Source: an uncultured Lachnospiraceae bacterium
GTDB lineage: Bacteria > Bacillota > Clostridia > Lachnospirales > Lachnospiraceae
Assembly (NCBI GenBank): GCA_937891165.1
Contig: CALAEX010000052.1
Coordinates: forward strand, 1-14,607
Direction of reading: 5' to 3'
DNA: 14,607 nt
Shown one piece after another: positions 1 through 6,721 of this stretch; positions within the stretch are counted from its first letter, which is position 1, and the number at the start of each line of letters is the position of its first letter. Both the position numbers and the translations under genes were made by a program. The notes under the pieces are model-generated. The model did not search any database, was not told the DNA's origin, and saw only the letters and a program-made list of their open reading frames with translations.

Positions 1-429
1 TTGTTTATATTCTTGATATTCTGCTGTTTGTCCCCAGTGTTCCTTTGCACGTTTGGAATATTCATTCATCTTTTCTTTGTTAAATACTGTAAAATCCATC
101 TTTTTCACTCCTAACATTTTTATTCTTTGAGTAAAATCAATTAAACTCTCAATATGTTCCTTCTTTAAAAGAAAAAGTTCTATCTGCTGTTCTAATGCCT
201 TTTCCCTATCAAAATTAGACGAATCAAGAATTTCTTTGATTTCTTTTAAAGGAAATTCCAACTCTCTAAATAACAAAATCTGTTGTAATCGTTCTAATGA
301 TGTATTATCATACAATCTATATCCAGCCTCGGTATACTTACTTGGCTTTAAAAGTCCAATCTTATCATAATATTGCAAAGTTCGTATACTCACTCCCGAT
401 AATTTACTTACTTCATTTATTATCATCAT
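1..429 (-). CDS. MerR-family activator with TipAS-type ligand domain (3' end cut by window)
   Basis: Only the N-terminal 143 residues are present; the gene runs off the left edge. Residues 5-70 are a MerR winged helix-turn-helix (EVSKLSGVSIRTLQYYDKIG, then a GYRLYD wing motif). A coiled-coil dimerisation helix follows at about 75-110. The start of a TipAS-like effector domain comes next (NEYSKRAKEHWGQTAEYQEY, with the typical WG-T-Y pattern). Characterised relatives are Streptomyces TipAL and Bacillus subtilis Mta, activators that bind drugs and switch on their own gene and efflux genes; the ligand here is unknown. Start: ATG at 429 with AGGAGG 8 nt upstream (438-443); a second ATG follows at 426. 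It is the last gene of the accessory segment, 71 nt after the XRE gene, and has its own MerR-type promoter, so autoregulation is likely. The MerR family call is very secure; the TipAS call rests on the visible start of that domain. Confidence 0.9.
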   Translation of the reverse strand, partial: MMIINEVSKLSGVSIRTLQYYDKIGLLKPSKYTEAGYRLYDNTSLERLQQILLFRELEFPLKEIKEILDSSNFDREKALEQQIELFLLKKEHIESLIDFTQRIKMLGVKKMDFTVFNKEKMNEYSKRAKEHWGQTAEYQEYKQ

Positions 430-452
430 TGACCTTTCCTCCTCTTGATAAA

Positions 453-483
453 ATTGTAAACTATGACATAACGTAGGAGTCAA
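453..483 (-). promoter_or_regulatory. MerR-type promoter with 19-bp spacer
   Basis: On the minus strand, TTGACT (478-483) and TACAAT (453-458) are separated by exactly 19 bp, against the usual 17. Over-long 19-20 bp spacers are the hallmark of promoters activated by MerR proteins twisting the DNA. A partial dyad, CTATGACA/TAACGTAG (461-476, 5 of 8 positions paired), is centred on the middle of the spacer, where a MerR dimer would bind. It sits directly upstream of the MerR gene's RBS, so it probably mediates autoactivation. Confidence 0.72.
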
Positions 484-500
484 TACCTTTTTTATCATTT

Positions 501-1106
501 TTAAACAATTCTTAAAAATAGTATTCCTTTTATTACTAATAGCAAAAATACCACAATAATAGCATACGCTTCTCTTGTTAGTGCTAAAAATAATACTGTC
601 ATAATATTAAGCCACATGGAAATATTTGTCATAATATTATGACCTTTTTCTATTTTAAATTTTATTAGTATTATTTTTATTATTCCAATCACAATAAGAG
701 TAACAAACATAATCCAATACATTAGTCGATTTAATGATGTTGTTTCAACGTAGGCAAACAAATTTACGGAATAAATATATCCATCTACAGTATTTGGATA
801 AAGTGGTAAAACAATTAGTAGAAAAAAACATATATCTATCATTCCAAATAGTAAATCACATATACTTTGAATATTAGATTTATTTTCTTTTTCAGCGATA
901 GAAAGTAATTTTTCTCCTGATAACAAATCGTCAATGGTTACAGAAAAATAAGTAGCGATTGCCTTTAATGAATCAATATTTGGATATCCTCTTCCGGACT
1001 CCCATTTTGAAATAGCAGTCCTAGATACAAATAAAGCTTCTGCTAATTCTTCCTGTGTCAATCCTCTATTTTTTCTCAATTTCTGAAGTTTCTCATGAAA
1101 TTCCAA
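501..1106 (-). CDS. XRE-family regulator with membrane-spanning C-terminal tail
   Basis: A 201-residue protein. Residues 1-66 are a Cro/C1-type helix-turn-helix (LTQEELAEALFVSRTAISKW, then a SGRGYPNIDSL helix and DDLLSG). The C-terminal part, from about residue 85, is very hydrophobic with about four predicted membrane segments near 87-105, 127-150, 160-175 and 178-198. The architecture therefore suggests a membrane-anchored DNA-binding protein. Start: I choose TTG at 1106 because GGGAGG (1114-1119) lies 7 nt upstream; the reading frame opens 5 codons earlier at another TTG that has no RBS. The start lies 15 nt after the PAP2-like gene stop, so the two are probably co-transcribed and functionally linked. 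Similar short XRE proteins with membrane tails occur in Clostridia, but I know no defined target. Function beyond DNA binding is inference. Confidence 0.85.
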   Translation of the reverse strand: MEFHEKLQKLRKNRGLTQEELAEALFVSRTAISKWESGRGYPNIDSLKAIATYFSVTIDDLLSGEKLLSIAEKENKSNIQSICDLLFGMIDICFFLLIVLPLYPNTVDGYIYSVNLFAYVETTSLNRLMYWIMFVTLIVIGIIKIILIKFKIEKGHNIMTNISMWLNIMTVLFLALTREAYAIIVVFLLLVIKGILFLRIV

Positions 1107-1113
1107 ACCTAAA

Positions 1114-1119
1114 CCTCCC
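1114..1119 (-). promoter_or_regulatory. RBS deciding the TTG start of the XRE gene
   Basis: GGGAGG reads on the minus strand 7 nt before TTG 1106. It lies just after the TGA stop (1122-1124) of the upstream PAP2-like gene, which fits translational coupling. Confidence 0.75.
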
Positions 1120-1121
1120 AA

Positions 1122-1784
1122 TCAATTTTCTTTTTTGTAATTCAACAAAACAATTGCTTTATAAATATAGAATAAACCTAAACTAAGTATAACGGCTCCT
1201 ATAATATCAGTAAACCAATGAACTCCTGAAAATAATCTCCCTAATACCATAAATGTAGAAAAGCAAATAACAAAGAAACAAATAAGCTTTTTCATTCGTA
1301 TATTTTCTAACCTACGATTTATCTGTTCCACAAGTGCTAACATTACACAAAGTATAAGCAATGTAGTCGAAGATGGATAGGAAGCCTCTATTCTTCCTTC
1401 TATCAGTATTGGTCTATAATTAATAGGAATCATTTCAAAAACAAGATAGCTACCTATTACTATAGTGTAATATATTCCCAAAAAAATAATATCACCGTCT
1501 ACTTTCAAAAGACTTCTTCTCTGAACTAATTGAATAAGTCCAATTCCACCAAATATCACACAAACAAATATTGGCACTAATCCAAGCCAATCTGTAATGA
1601 TATATAATGTCATATGCACACCCGTTAACTTATGAAACCAACGATTCAATGACGAAAAACCAACCTCTGTTCCATTTGGTCCAATAGGTTTTACATCTAC
1701 TAGTTGTATCAATGCTGTCCAAACAACAAACGCTACAACTAATATACTTCCTAAAAATAATATTCTTTTTTCATCCTTTTTCAT
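1122..1784 (-). CDS. PAP2-like membrane protein with degenerate phosphatase motifs
   Basis: A 220-residue integral membrane protein with about six hydrophobic segments (near 8-28, 57-87, 98-118, 138-155, 165-182 and 192-212). It has a phosphatidic-acid phosphatase type 2 layout. Motif 1 is reduced to RP (R124-P125), with Glu instead of the usual Lys seven residues earlier. Motif 2 is YPSST (137-140) instead of PSGH, so the acid/base His is Thr140. Motif 3 keeps R183, nucleophile-type H189 and D193 (GRLFSGVHWFTD). PAP2 enzymes dephosphorylate membrane lipid phosphates such as undecaprenyl pyrophosphate. Losing the motif-2 His suggests weak or altered activity, or a binding or sensor role. Start ATG 1784 with AAAGGA 8 nt upstream (1793-1798). 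It is the first gene of a probable two-gene unit with the XRE regulator. Confidence 0.82.
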   Translation of the reverse strand: MKKDEKRILFLGSILVVAFVVWTALIQLVDVKPIGPNGTEVGFSSLNRWFHKLTGVHMTLYIITDWLGLVPIFVCVIFGGIGLIQLVQRRSLLKVDGDIIFLGIYYTIVIGSYLVFEMIPINYRPILIEGRIEASYPSSTTLLILCVMLALVEQINRRLENIRMKKLICFFVICFSTFMVLGRLFSGVHWFTDIIGAVILSLGLFYIYKAIVLLNYKKEN

Positions 1785-1857
1785 TTTTTATGTCCTTTCT
1801 CTTTCTTTTTTCCCCTTTGAGTAACTTTAAAATAACAAAAGACACAAAAAACAGAAA

Positions 1858-1888
1858 GAATCACAACGTCACATTCATGACACGATTC
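1858..1888. promoter_or_regulatory. Possible operator dyad upstream of the PAP2-XRE unit
   Basis: GAATC (1858-1862) and GATTC (1884-1888) flank GTCA (1868-1871) and TGAC (1878-1881), making a nested imperfect inverted repeat about 75 bp before the PAP2-like start. XRE proteins bind such dyads, so this is a plausible autoregulatory site. The match is short and could be chance. Confidence 0.3.
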
Positions 1889-1951
1889 GTAACATCTACT
1901 TAAAATATAAAAACTCTACTTATTTGATATCTGTCAAAACCAATGGAACTA

Positions 1952-2107
1952 AATCAAGTCAAGCGGATATTCGTAATCCGCTTCGCTACTTACTCATAAC
2001 CGAATAGCTACTATCATAGCTTGTCAGATGGAGCTTAAAAACTCCATCTGACACAAATAAGCCCCCACTTAGTGCTTCATGCACTAGAAGTAGGGGCTTA
2101 TTTGATT
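1952..2107. repeat. Hairpin cluster, possible structured repeat element or structured RNA
   Basis: Four inverted repeats lie side by side. AAGCGGAT/ATCCGCTT (1961-1968/1976-1983, 7-nt loop) is perfect over 8 bp. AGCTA/TAGCT surrounds a 6-nt loop at about 2006-2021. GTCAGATGGAG/CTCCATCTGAC (2023-2033/2042-2052, 8-nt loop) is perfect over 11 bp. A long hairpin covers 2055-2103. The cluster is bounded by AATCAA (1952-1957) and TTGATT (2102-2107). CCGAAT (2000-2005) could also pair with ATTCGG (2105-2110), closing a multibranch fold. The base composition is richer in GC than the flanks. Nothing here codes convincingly. It could be a non-autonomous mobile repeat, a structured 3' UTR or an RNA. Confidence 0.5.
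2055..2103 (-). terminator. Long hairpin after rlmN, terminator-like
   Basis: Outer arms AAATAAGCCCC and GGGGCTTATTT pair perfectly, and inner arms AGTGC/GCACT close a TTCAT loop; only a mismatch and a 2-nt bulge interrupt them. It begins 28 nt past the rlmN stop. The AT-rich outer arms give short T-rich tails on both strands but no real T-run, so it may be a weak or bidirectional terminator, or simply one arm of the hairpin cluster. Confidence 0.45.
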
Positions 2108-2130
2108 CGGATAAATATGGCTTTTTATAG

Positions 2131-3171
2131 TTACTCTTCTTTTTTTGTATGTGACCTTCGTAGTTGTCCACAAGCAGCATTGATATCACTGCCCATTTCT
2201 CTTCTTACGGTTACTGGAATTCGATTTTTTTCTAATATATTCTTAAAGTTTTGAATACTTTCATTCTTAGACTTTTGAAAATCTCTTTCTTTAATTGGAT
2301 TGACAGGAATCAAATTAACATGACAATTCTTTCCTTTTAACCTCATAACTAACTCTTTCGCACATTCTGTAGAATCATTGACACCTTTTACTAAACTATA
2401 TTCATACGTAATTCGTCTAGACGTCTTTTCATAATAATAGTCACAAGCTTGCAATACTTCCTCTATGGAATACTTATTTGCTACAGGCATTAACTGTTTA
2501 CGTATGGCATCATTTGGTGCGTGTAAAGATAATGCTAAGGTCAATGGCAATCCTTCTTCTGCCAATTTTCTAATTCCTTCTACTAACCCACAAGTAGATA
2601 CTGTAATATTTCGTACACTTATATTTTTTCCTTCTTTTGCGGAGAGTATTCGCACAAATCGTACTAAATTGTCATAATTATCCATTGGTTCTCCTGTTCC
2701 CATAACAACTACATTAGAAACAGTTTCCCCTGTCATTCGTTCTATTTCATAAATTTGCTCTAACATTTCGGAAGCTTTTAAATGACGAACTAATCCTCCT
2801 AACGTAGAAGCACAAAATTTGCATCCCATACGACATCCGGCTTGAGAAGAAATACAAACGGAATTTCCATGATGATATTTCATCAATACACTTTCGATTG
2901 CCTGTCCATCTTCTAATTCAAATAAGAACTTTATCGTTCCATCTACAGATTCTAAGCGGTCAATTTCTGTCAGTGTCGTCCATTGGCATTCTTGTTCCAA
3001 TCGTTCTCTCAATCCTTTAGAAACATTCGTCATTTCTTCGTAAGATGCTACTCTTTTTTCATGCAACCAACCAAAAATCTGTGTTGCACGAAAAGCCTTT
3101 TCTCCTAATTCTATGAAAAAACTTTTTAGTTCCTCTATTGTCATAGATTTAATATCTGTTTTTTCTATCAT
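2131..3171 (-). CDS. rlmN: 23S rRNA (adenine2503-C2)-methyltransferase / tRNA A37 methylase
   Basis: A 346-residue radical SAM enzyme that methylates C2 of A2503 in 23S rRNA, and in characterised cases A37 of some tRNAs. The radical SAM cluster motif is C113-xxx-C117-xx-C120 (CRMGCKFC). The two cysteines used by this family are both present: C106 (NSVCIS), equivalent to the one seven residues before the cluster, and C334 (INAACGQLR) near the C-terminus. The SAM-binding glycine-rich stretch is MGTGEPMDNYDN at 157-168. The length is normal. Start ATG 3171 has AAGGGAAG upstream. It sits 16 nt after rsmB, so two rRNA methylases are co-expressed. It is the last gene of the conserved run and is followed by hairpins rather than the commonly found stp/pknB. 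Confidence 0.97.
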   Translation of the reverse strand: MIEKTDIKSMTIEELKSFFIELGEKAFRATQIFGWLHEKRVASYEEMTNVSKGLRERLEQECQWTTLTEIDRLESVDGTIKFLFELEDGQAIESVLMKYHHGNSVCISSQAGCRMGCKFCASTLGGLVRHLKASEMLEQIYEIERMTGETVSNVVVMGTGEPMDNYDNLVRFVRILSAKEGKNISVRNITVSTCGLVEGIRKLAEEGLPLTLALSLHAPNDAIRKQLMPVANKYSIEEVLQACDYYYEKTSRRITYEYSLVKGVNDSTECAKELVMRLKGKNCHVNLIPVNPIKERDFQKSKNESIQNFKNILEKNRIPVTVRREMGSDINAACGQLRRSHTKKEE

Positions 3172-3187
3172 ACTAACTTCCCTTATT

Positions 3188-4531
3188 CTATTGTTTTTTC
3201 AACCTTGCAATAAAGAATCCATCACAATCATGCACTCCACAAAGCAACTGAATCCATCCTTGTTCTTGTATTTCTGATTGTAACTTCTCTGGTAGCAGTT
3301 CTTTTTGTAACTCTGGTACAAATCCATATGTTTCACAAAACTCTTTTGCATTTTCCTCATTTTCTTCCTTGTTAATCGTACAAGTGCTATACATTAAAAT
3401 ACCATTTGGTTTTACATACTGTTGTACAACAGACAATATCTGCTTTTGTAATGCTACTAATTCTTTTTGACTCTCTTTTGTCATACGATAACGAATTTCT
3501 GGTTTTTTTGCCATAATTCCAATACCTGAACAAGGCAAATCCGCAATAACAACATCCGCTTTTCCTATCATACTTTCATCTAGTTTCGTAGCATCTTTCA
3601 CTTGAATTATCACATTAGAAGCCTGCAAACGTTCTGCATTATTTGCAATCAATGCCGTTTTTTTCTCACTCACATCTCTTGCAATCACAGTACCTCCACC
3701 TAACTCCGTTAATAGATTAGCAATGTGCAATGCCTTACCACCAGGAGCAGAACAAACATCTAATACTACATCATCTTTTTTTAATCCTGCTAACTGAGCC
3801 ACTAACATAGAACTTTCATCTTGCACTTGAAATAAGCCTTCTAAAAATTGTGGAATCTTTTCTAATGTATCATAGCCAGACAAATACCAAGCACCTTTGG
3901 CATATACACCTTGTTCGACCATATATCCTTGGTCTTTTAGTTGTTTTACTAATTGCTCCTCCGAAATTCGACTTGTATTACAACGAATCGTTGTTTTTGG
4001 ATTTCGAAGAGAACCTTTTGCAATACATTCTGCCTTTTCTAATCCATATTCTTTCATAAAATACTCACATAACCAAATAGGAAGAGAATAACTAATACTT
4101 AAATATTGTACTGGATTTTTCGTTTTTATTTCCCATACTTCTTTATTTCTTGCGATGTTTCGTAATACTCCATTTACAAAACCAGACAACCCCTGCAAAC
4201 CTTTTGCCTTTACTAATTTTACTGCTTCATTACAAACAGCAGAATCTGGCACACTATCCATATATCTAATTTGATACACAGACATACGAAGTACGGTTCG
4301 TATGATTGGTTTCATTTTAGTGACAGGGGTTTTAGATACTTGATTTAACATATAGTCAATCGTAAGCAATCTCTCTAATGTTCCTTCTACTAATCGAGTC
4401 ACAAACGCTCTATCTCTTTTTTCTGCTTGTTCTTCTGCTTTCAATACACGAGCAAGTACTAAATGAGAATATTCCCCTTCTTCTAATACTTGATATAATA
4501 CATGAAATGCCGTTTCTCTTGAATTTTTCAT
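3188..4531 (-). CDS. rsmB: 16S rRNA (cytosine967-C5)-methyltransferase
   Basis: A 447-residue protein that methylates C967 of 16S rRNA using SAM. Residues 1-130 are a NusB-like RNA-binding domain (RETAFHVLYQV at the start, AVKLVKAKGLQGLSGFVNGV at its end). Residues 230-447 form the m5C methyltransferase domain: SAM motif VLDVCSAPGGKA (256-267), DLPCSG (331-336, C334) and YSTCT with the second catalytic cysteine C384. The length is standard. The start overlaps the upstream peptidase stop by ATGA (4528-4531), with a purine-rich RBS inside that gene, so translation is probably coupled. Confidence 0.97.
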   Translation of the reverse strand: MKNSRETAFHVLYQVLEEGEYSHLVLARVLKAEEQAEKRDRAFVTRLVEGTLERLLTIDYMLNQVSKTPVTKMKPIIRTVLRMSVYQIRYMDSVPDSAVCNEAVKLVKAKGLQGLSGFVNGVLRNIARNKEVWEIKTKNPVQYLSISYSLPIWLCEYFMKEYGLEKAECIAKGSLRNPKTTIRCNTSRISEEQLVKQLKDQGYMVEQGVYAKGAWYLSGYDTLEKIPQFLEGLFQVQDESSMLVAQLAGLKKDDVVLDVCSAPGGKALHIANLLTELGGGTVIARDVSEKKTALIANNAERLQASNVIIQVKDATKLDESMIGKADVVIADLPCSGIGIMAKKPEIRYRMTKESQKELVALQKQILSVVQQYVKPNGILMYSTCTINKEENEENAKEFCETYGFVPELQKELLPEKLQSEIQEQGWIQLLCGVHDCDGFFIARLKKQ

Positions 4532-5223
4532 CCATCTCTCCTTCTATTTCCAAATAACAATACTAAACGTAATAATTGCAAGAGAGAAGATGCCGCTGCT
4601 GCCACATAAGTGAGTGCTGCTGCTGAAAGAACTTTTCTTGTTTGTTTTAATTCTTCTTCATACAAAATTCCTGTTTCTGATAATAATCTTACTGCTCTAG
4701 AAGAGGCATTAAATTCTACAGGCAATGTCACTAGCTGAAATAACACCGCTAAAGAAAAACATAAAATTCCAATTTGAATTAACGTTCCACTTCCACCTAA
4801 GAATAATCCAAGTAAAATCAATGGCCAAGAAACTTTAGCTCCAAAATTGGCTACAGGCACAATAGCCGAACGAAGACGCAATGGAGCATATCCTCTGTCA
4901 TGCTGTATCGCATGACCACACTCATGTGCTGCTACTCCTACCGCAGCAACGGATGTACTACCATATACGGTATCCGATAAATTTAATGTTTTATTTCTTG
5001 GGTCATAATGGTCCGTCAAATCTCCAGATACTCTTTGTACTTTCACATCATAAATTCCAGCGGTAGATAAAATCTTCCTAGCAGCAGCTTCTCCTGTCAT
5101 ACCAGATAAACTTCGCACTTGTGCATATTTTGCATACGTACTCTTTACTTTTGCAGACGCTAGCATAGACAATACTGCACCAATTAACACTAAAATATAG
5201 GTTGCATCATAAAAAAACGGCAT
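4528..5223 (-). CDS. Membrane zinc metallopeptidase (YugP family)
   Basis: A 231-residue inner-membrane protein. A transmembrane helix lies at residues 8-24; the zinc-binding HECGH is at 100-104 inside GVAAHECGHAIQH. Hydrophobic segments follow at about 122-140 and 141-166. E170 in LPVEFNASSRAV is the likely third zinc ligand, as in related HtpX-like enzymes. The C-terminal Ala-rich hydrophobic segment is near 200-225. The family is widespread in Bacillota next to fmt and rsmB, but its substrate is unknown; membrane protein quality control is inference. Start: ATG 5223, because GGAGG (5230-5234) lies 6 nt upstream and MPFFYDATYI is the usual family N-terminus. A frame-extending ATG 10 codons earlier has no such support. 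The gap to fmt is 31 nt and it overlaps rsmB by 4. Confidence 0.92.
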   Translation of the reverse strand: MPFFYDATYILVLIGAVLSMLASAKVKSTYAKYAQVRSLSGMTGEAAARKILSTAGIYDVKVQRVSGDLTDHYDPRNKTLNLSDTVYGSTSVAAVGVAAHECGHAIQHDRGYAPLRLRSAIVPVANFGAKVSWPLILLGLFLGGSGTLIQIGILCFSLAVLFQLVTLPVEFNASSRAVRLLSETGILYEEELKQTRKVLSAAALTYVAAAASSLLQLLRLVLLFGNRRRDG

Positions 5224-5229
5224 ACTCTC

Positions 5230-5234
5230 CCTCC
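5230..5234 (-). promoter_or_regulatory. RBS deciding the metallopeptidase start
   Basis: GGAGG, part of GGAGGGAG (5227-5234) on the minus strand, sits 6 nt before ATG 5223 and supports the shorter start over ATG 5253. Confidence 0.8.
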
Positions 5235-5254
5235 ATTCCACACATGATATCAAA

Positions 5255-6208
5255 CTATCTTCCTAATAATGTTCCAAGTTCCAAAGAAAAACCTCTCAAA
5301 AATTCTTCTACTGTCATTCGTTTCTTTCCTTCTAGTTGTAATTCCTTTACAACTAAAATTCCTTCTCCTGTTAAAATACCAAACTTATCTTTTTCTACTG
5401 TTACAATTGTACCAAATTCTTGTTGCCTTTGTTCTTTAGAAAGAGTCATCTCCGATGCGACTTCTGCTCTCCATATCTTCAACATTTTTCCATGTAATTT
5501 TGTATATGCGGTTGGCCATGGATTTAATCCCCTAACAAAACGCTCTAATTCTATTGCAGATTTAGAAAAGTTTAAATTCCCCATTGCTTTATCTAACATT
5601 GTCACATGAGTTGCTTCTTCTTCATTTTGAGGAATTCTTTCTGCTTTTCCTGTTTCAATTGCCTCCATTGCAGATAATAGAAGTGGTCCACCTATTTGTG
5701 CTAACTTATCATGCAAACTTCCAGCCGTTTCTTCTTTAGAAAGCTCCACTTCTTCTGTTGCAATCATATCTCCCGCATCTAACGCTTCCGTCATATACAT
5801 AATCGTAACACCACTTTTTTCTTCTCCATTTAACACTGCCCACTGAATCGGAGAAGCTCCACGATACTTTGGTAAAAGTGATGCATGAACATTGATACAA
5901 CCAAATCGTGGTAATTCTAATAATGCCTTTGGAAGTAACTTACCATATGCTGCTACTAAAATAATATCTGGATTCAACTTTTTTATTTCTTCTAAAAAAG
6001 CTTCCTCTTTTACTTTTTGTGGCTGTAGTACAGGAATCTGATGATCTAATGCCACTTCTTTTACTGGTGGAAATGAAAGTTTTCCTTGACTTCTACCCTT
6101 TGGTTTATCTGGCTGAGTCACTACGGCAAGTATTTCATGCTTAGACTCTATTACACTTTTTAAAATTGTTGCCGCAATTTCCGGCGTTCCCATAAAAATT
6201 ACTTTCAT
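5255..6208 (-). CDS. fmt: Methionyl-tRNA formyltransferase
   Basis: A 317-residue enzyme that transfers formyl from 10-formyl-THF to Met-tRNAfMet for translation initiation. The N-terminal Rossmann domain begins VIFMGTPEIA. The catalytic triad of the formyltransferase fold is N106, H108 (CINVHASLLPKYRGASPIQW) and D144 (EALDAGD). The C-terminal tRNA-binding OB-like domain runs from about 205 (NPWPTAYTKLHGK). Length is normal. The start ATG overlaps the def stop by one base (TAATG, 6206-6210), so formylase and deformylase are translationally coupled. Confidence 0.97.
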   Translation of the reverse strand: MKVIFMGTPEIAATILKSVIESKHEILAVVTQPDKPKGRSQGKLSFPPVKEVALDHQIPVLQPQKVKEEAFLEEIKKLNPDIILVAAYGKLLPKALLELPRFGCINVHASLLPKYRGASPIQWAVLNGEEKSGVTIMYMTEALDAGDMIATEEVELSKEETAGSLHDKLAQIGGPLLLSAMEAIETGKAERIPQNEEEATHVTMLDKAMGNLNFSKSAIELERFVRGLNPWPTAYTKLHGKMLKIWRAEVASEMTLSKEQRQQEFGTIVTVEKDKFGILTGEGILVVKELQLEGKKRMTVEEFLRGFSLELGTLLGR

Positions 6209-6687
6209 TATGCTTCTTCCTTTTCCATATCATGAAGACCATCTTCTACTTTAGAAACATACATCGTTCCATGTAAATGGTCAATTTCATGACAAAATGC
6301 TCTTGCTAATAATTCTGTTCCTTCGTAGATAATTTCTTCCATTCTCTCATTTAATGCTTTTACTTTTACATAATCTGGTCTAGTTACAATACCATATTTT
6401 CCTGGAACACTAAGACAACCTTCACTTCCTGTCTGACTTCCACTTGTTTCTATAATTTCTGGATTGATTAAAACCATTGGATTATCTCCTTCTGGAGAAA
6501 CATCAATCACTACAATCTGCTTTAAGATACCAATCTGTGGTGCTGCTAATCCTACCCCATTTGCCTCATACATCGTATCCAACATATCTTCAATTAAAAT
6601 ATGAGTTTTTCGATTCATTTCGTTTACTGGTTTACACTCTTTTGTAAGAATACTATCTCCAAGTGTTCTAATATTTCTAATTGCCAT
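6208..6687 (-). CDS. def: Peptide deformylase
   Basis: A 159-residue metalloenzyme that removes the N-formyl group from nascent proteins. All three family motifs are present: GVGLAAPQ (44-51), EGCLS (89-93, metal ligand C91) and HEIDH (133-137, ligands H133 and H137, catalytic E134). The C-terminus is short and acidic. Start: ATG 6687, giving the family-typical MAIRNI; AGGAGG lies 10 nt upstream (6698-6703). A longer frame to ATG 6717 abuts the priA stop, lacks an RBS and would contain the observed one. Confidence 0.96.
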   Translation of the reverse strand: MAIRNIRTLGDSILTKECKPVNEMNRKTHILIEDMLDTMYEANGVGLAAPQIGILKQIVVIDVSPEGDNPMVLINPEIIETSGSQTGSEGCLSVPGKYGIVTRPDYVKVKALNERMEEIIYEGTELLARAFCHEIDHLHGTMYVSKVEDGLHDMEKEEA

Positions 6688-6697
6688 GCTGTCTTTT

Positions 6698-6703
6698 CCT
6701 CCT
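6698..6703 (-). promoter_or_regulatory. RBS deciding the def start
   Basis: AGGAGG on the minus strand, 10 nt before ATG 6687. It lies inside the frame that would be used by the upstream ATG 6717, so it argues for the shorter protein. Confidence 0.75.
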
Positions 6704-6721
6704 AATACTTCAGTCATTTTC

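Larger units (their letters stand above)
1785..2130. other. Non-coding gap between rlmN and the PAP2-like gene
   Basis: No convincing gene on either strand. The rlmN-proximal half (about 1952-2107) is a dense cluster of hairpins, listed separately. The PAP2-proximal half (1785-1950) is AT-rich; it holds an imperfect dyad at 1858-1888 and should carry the PAP2/XRE promoter. TTGACA (1931-1936 on the minus strand) is the best -35 element, but I cannot pair it with a well-spaced -10. CTTATTTGAT occurs twice in direct orientation (1919-1928 and 2097-2106). Confidence 0.7.

Noticed and set aside
1952..2107. Complete insertion sequence or CRISPR array
   Set aside because: There is no transposase gene, and the inverted repeats differ from one another rather than being one repeat at regular spacing.
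1986..2189. 67-codon minus-strand open frame across the rlmN 3' end and hairpins
   Set aside because: It overlaps the rlmN end in another frame, has no RBS and mostly translates hairpin arms. It is treated as repeat or structured DNA, not a gene.
5202..5609. 135-codon plus-strand open frame antisense to fmt
   Set aside because: It lies on the complement of well-conserved fmt codons, with no domain and no supporting RBS.
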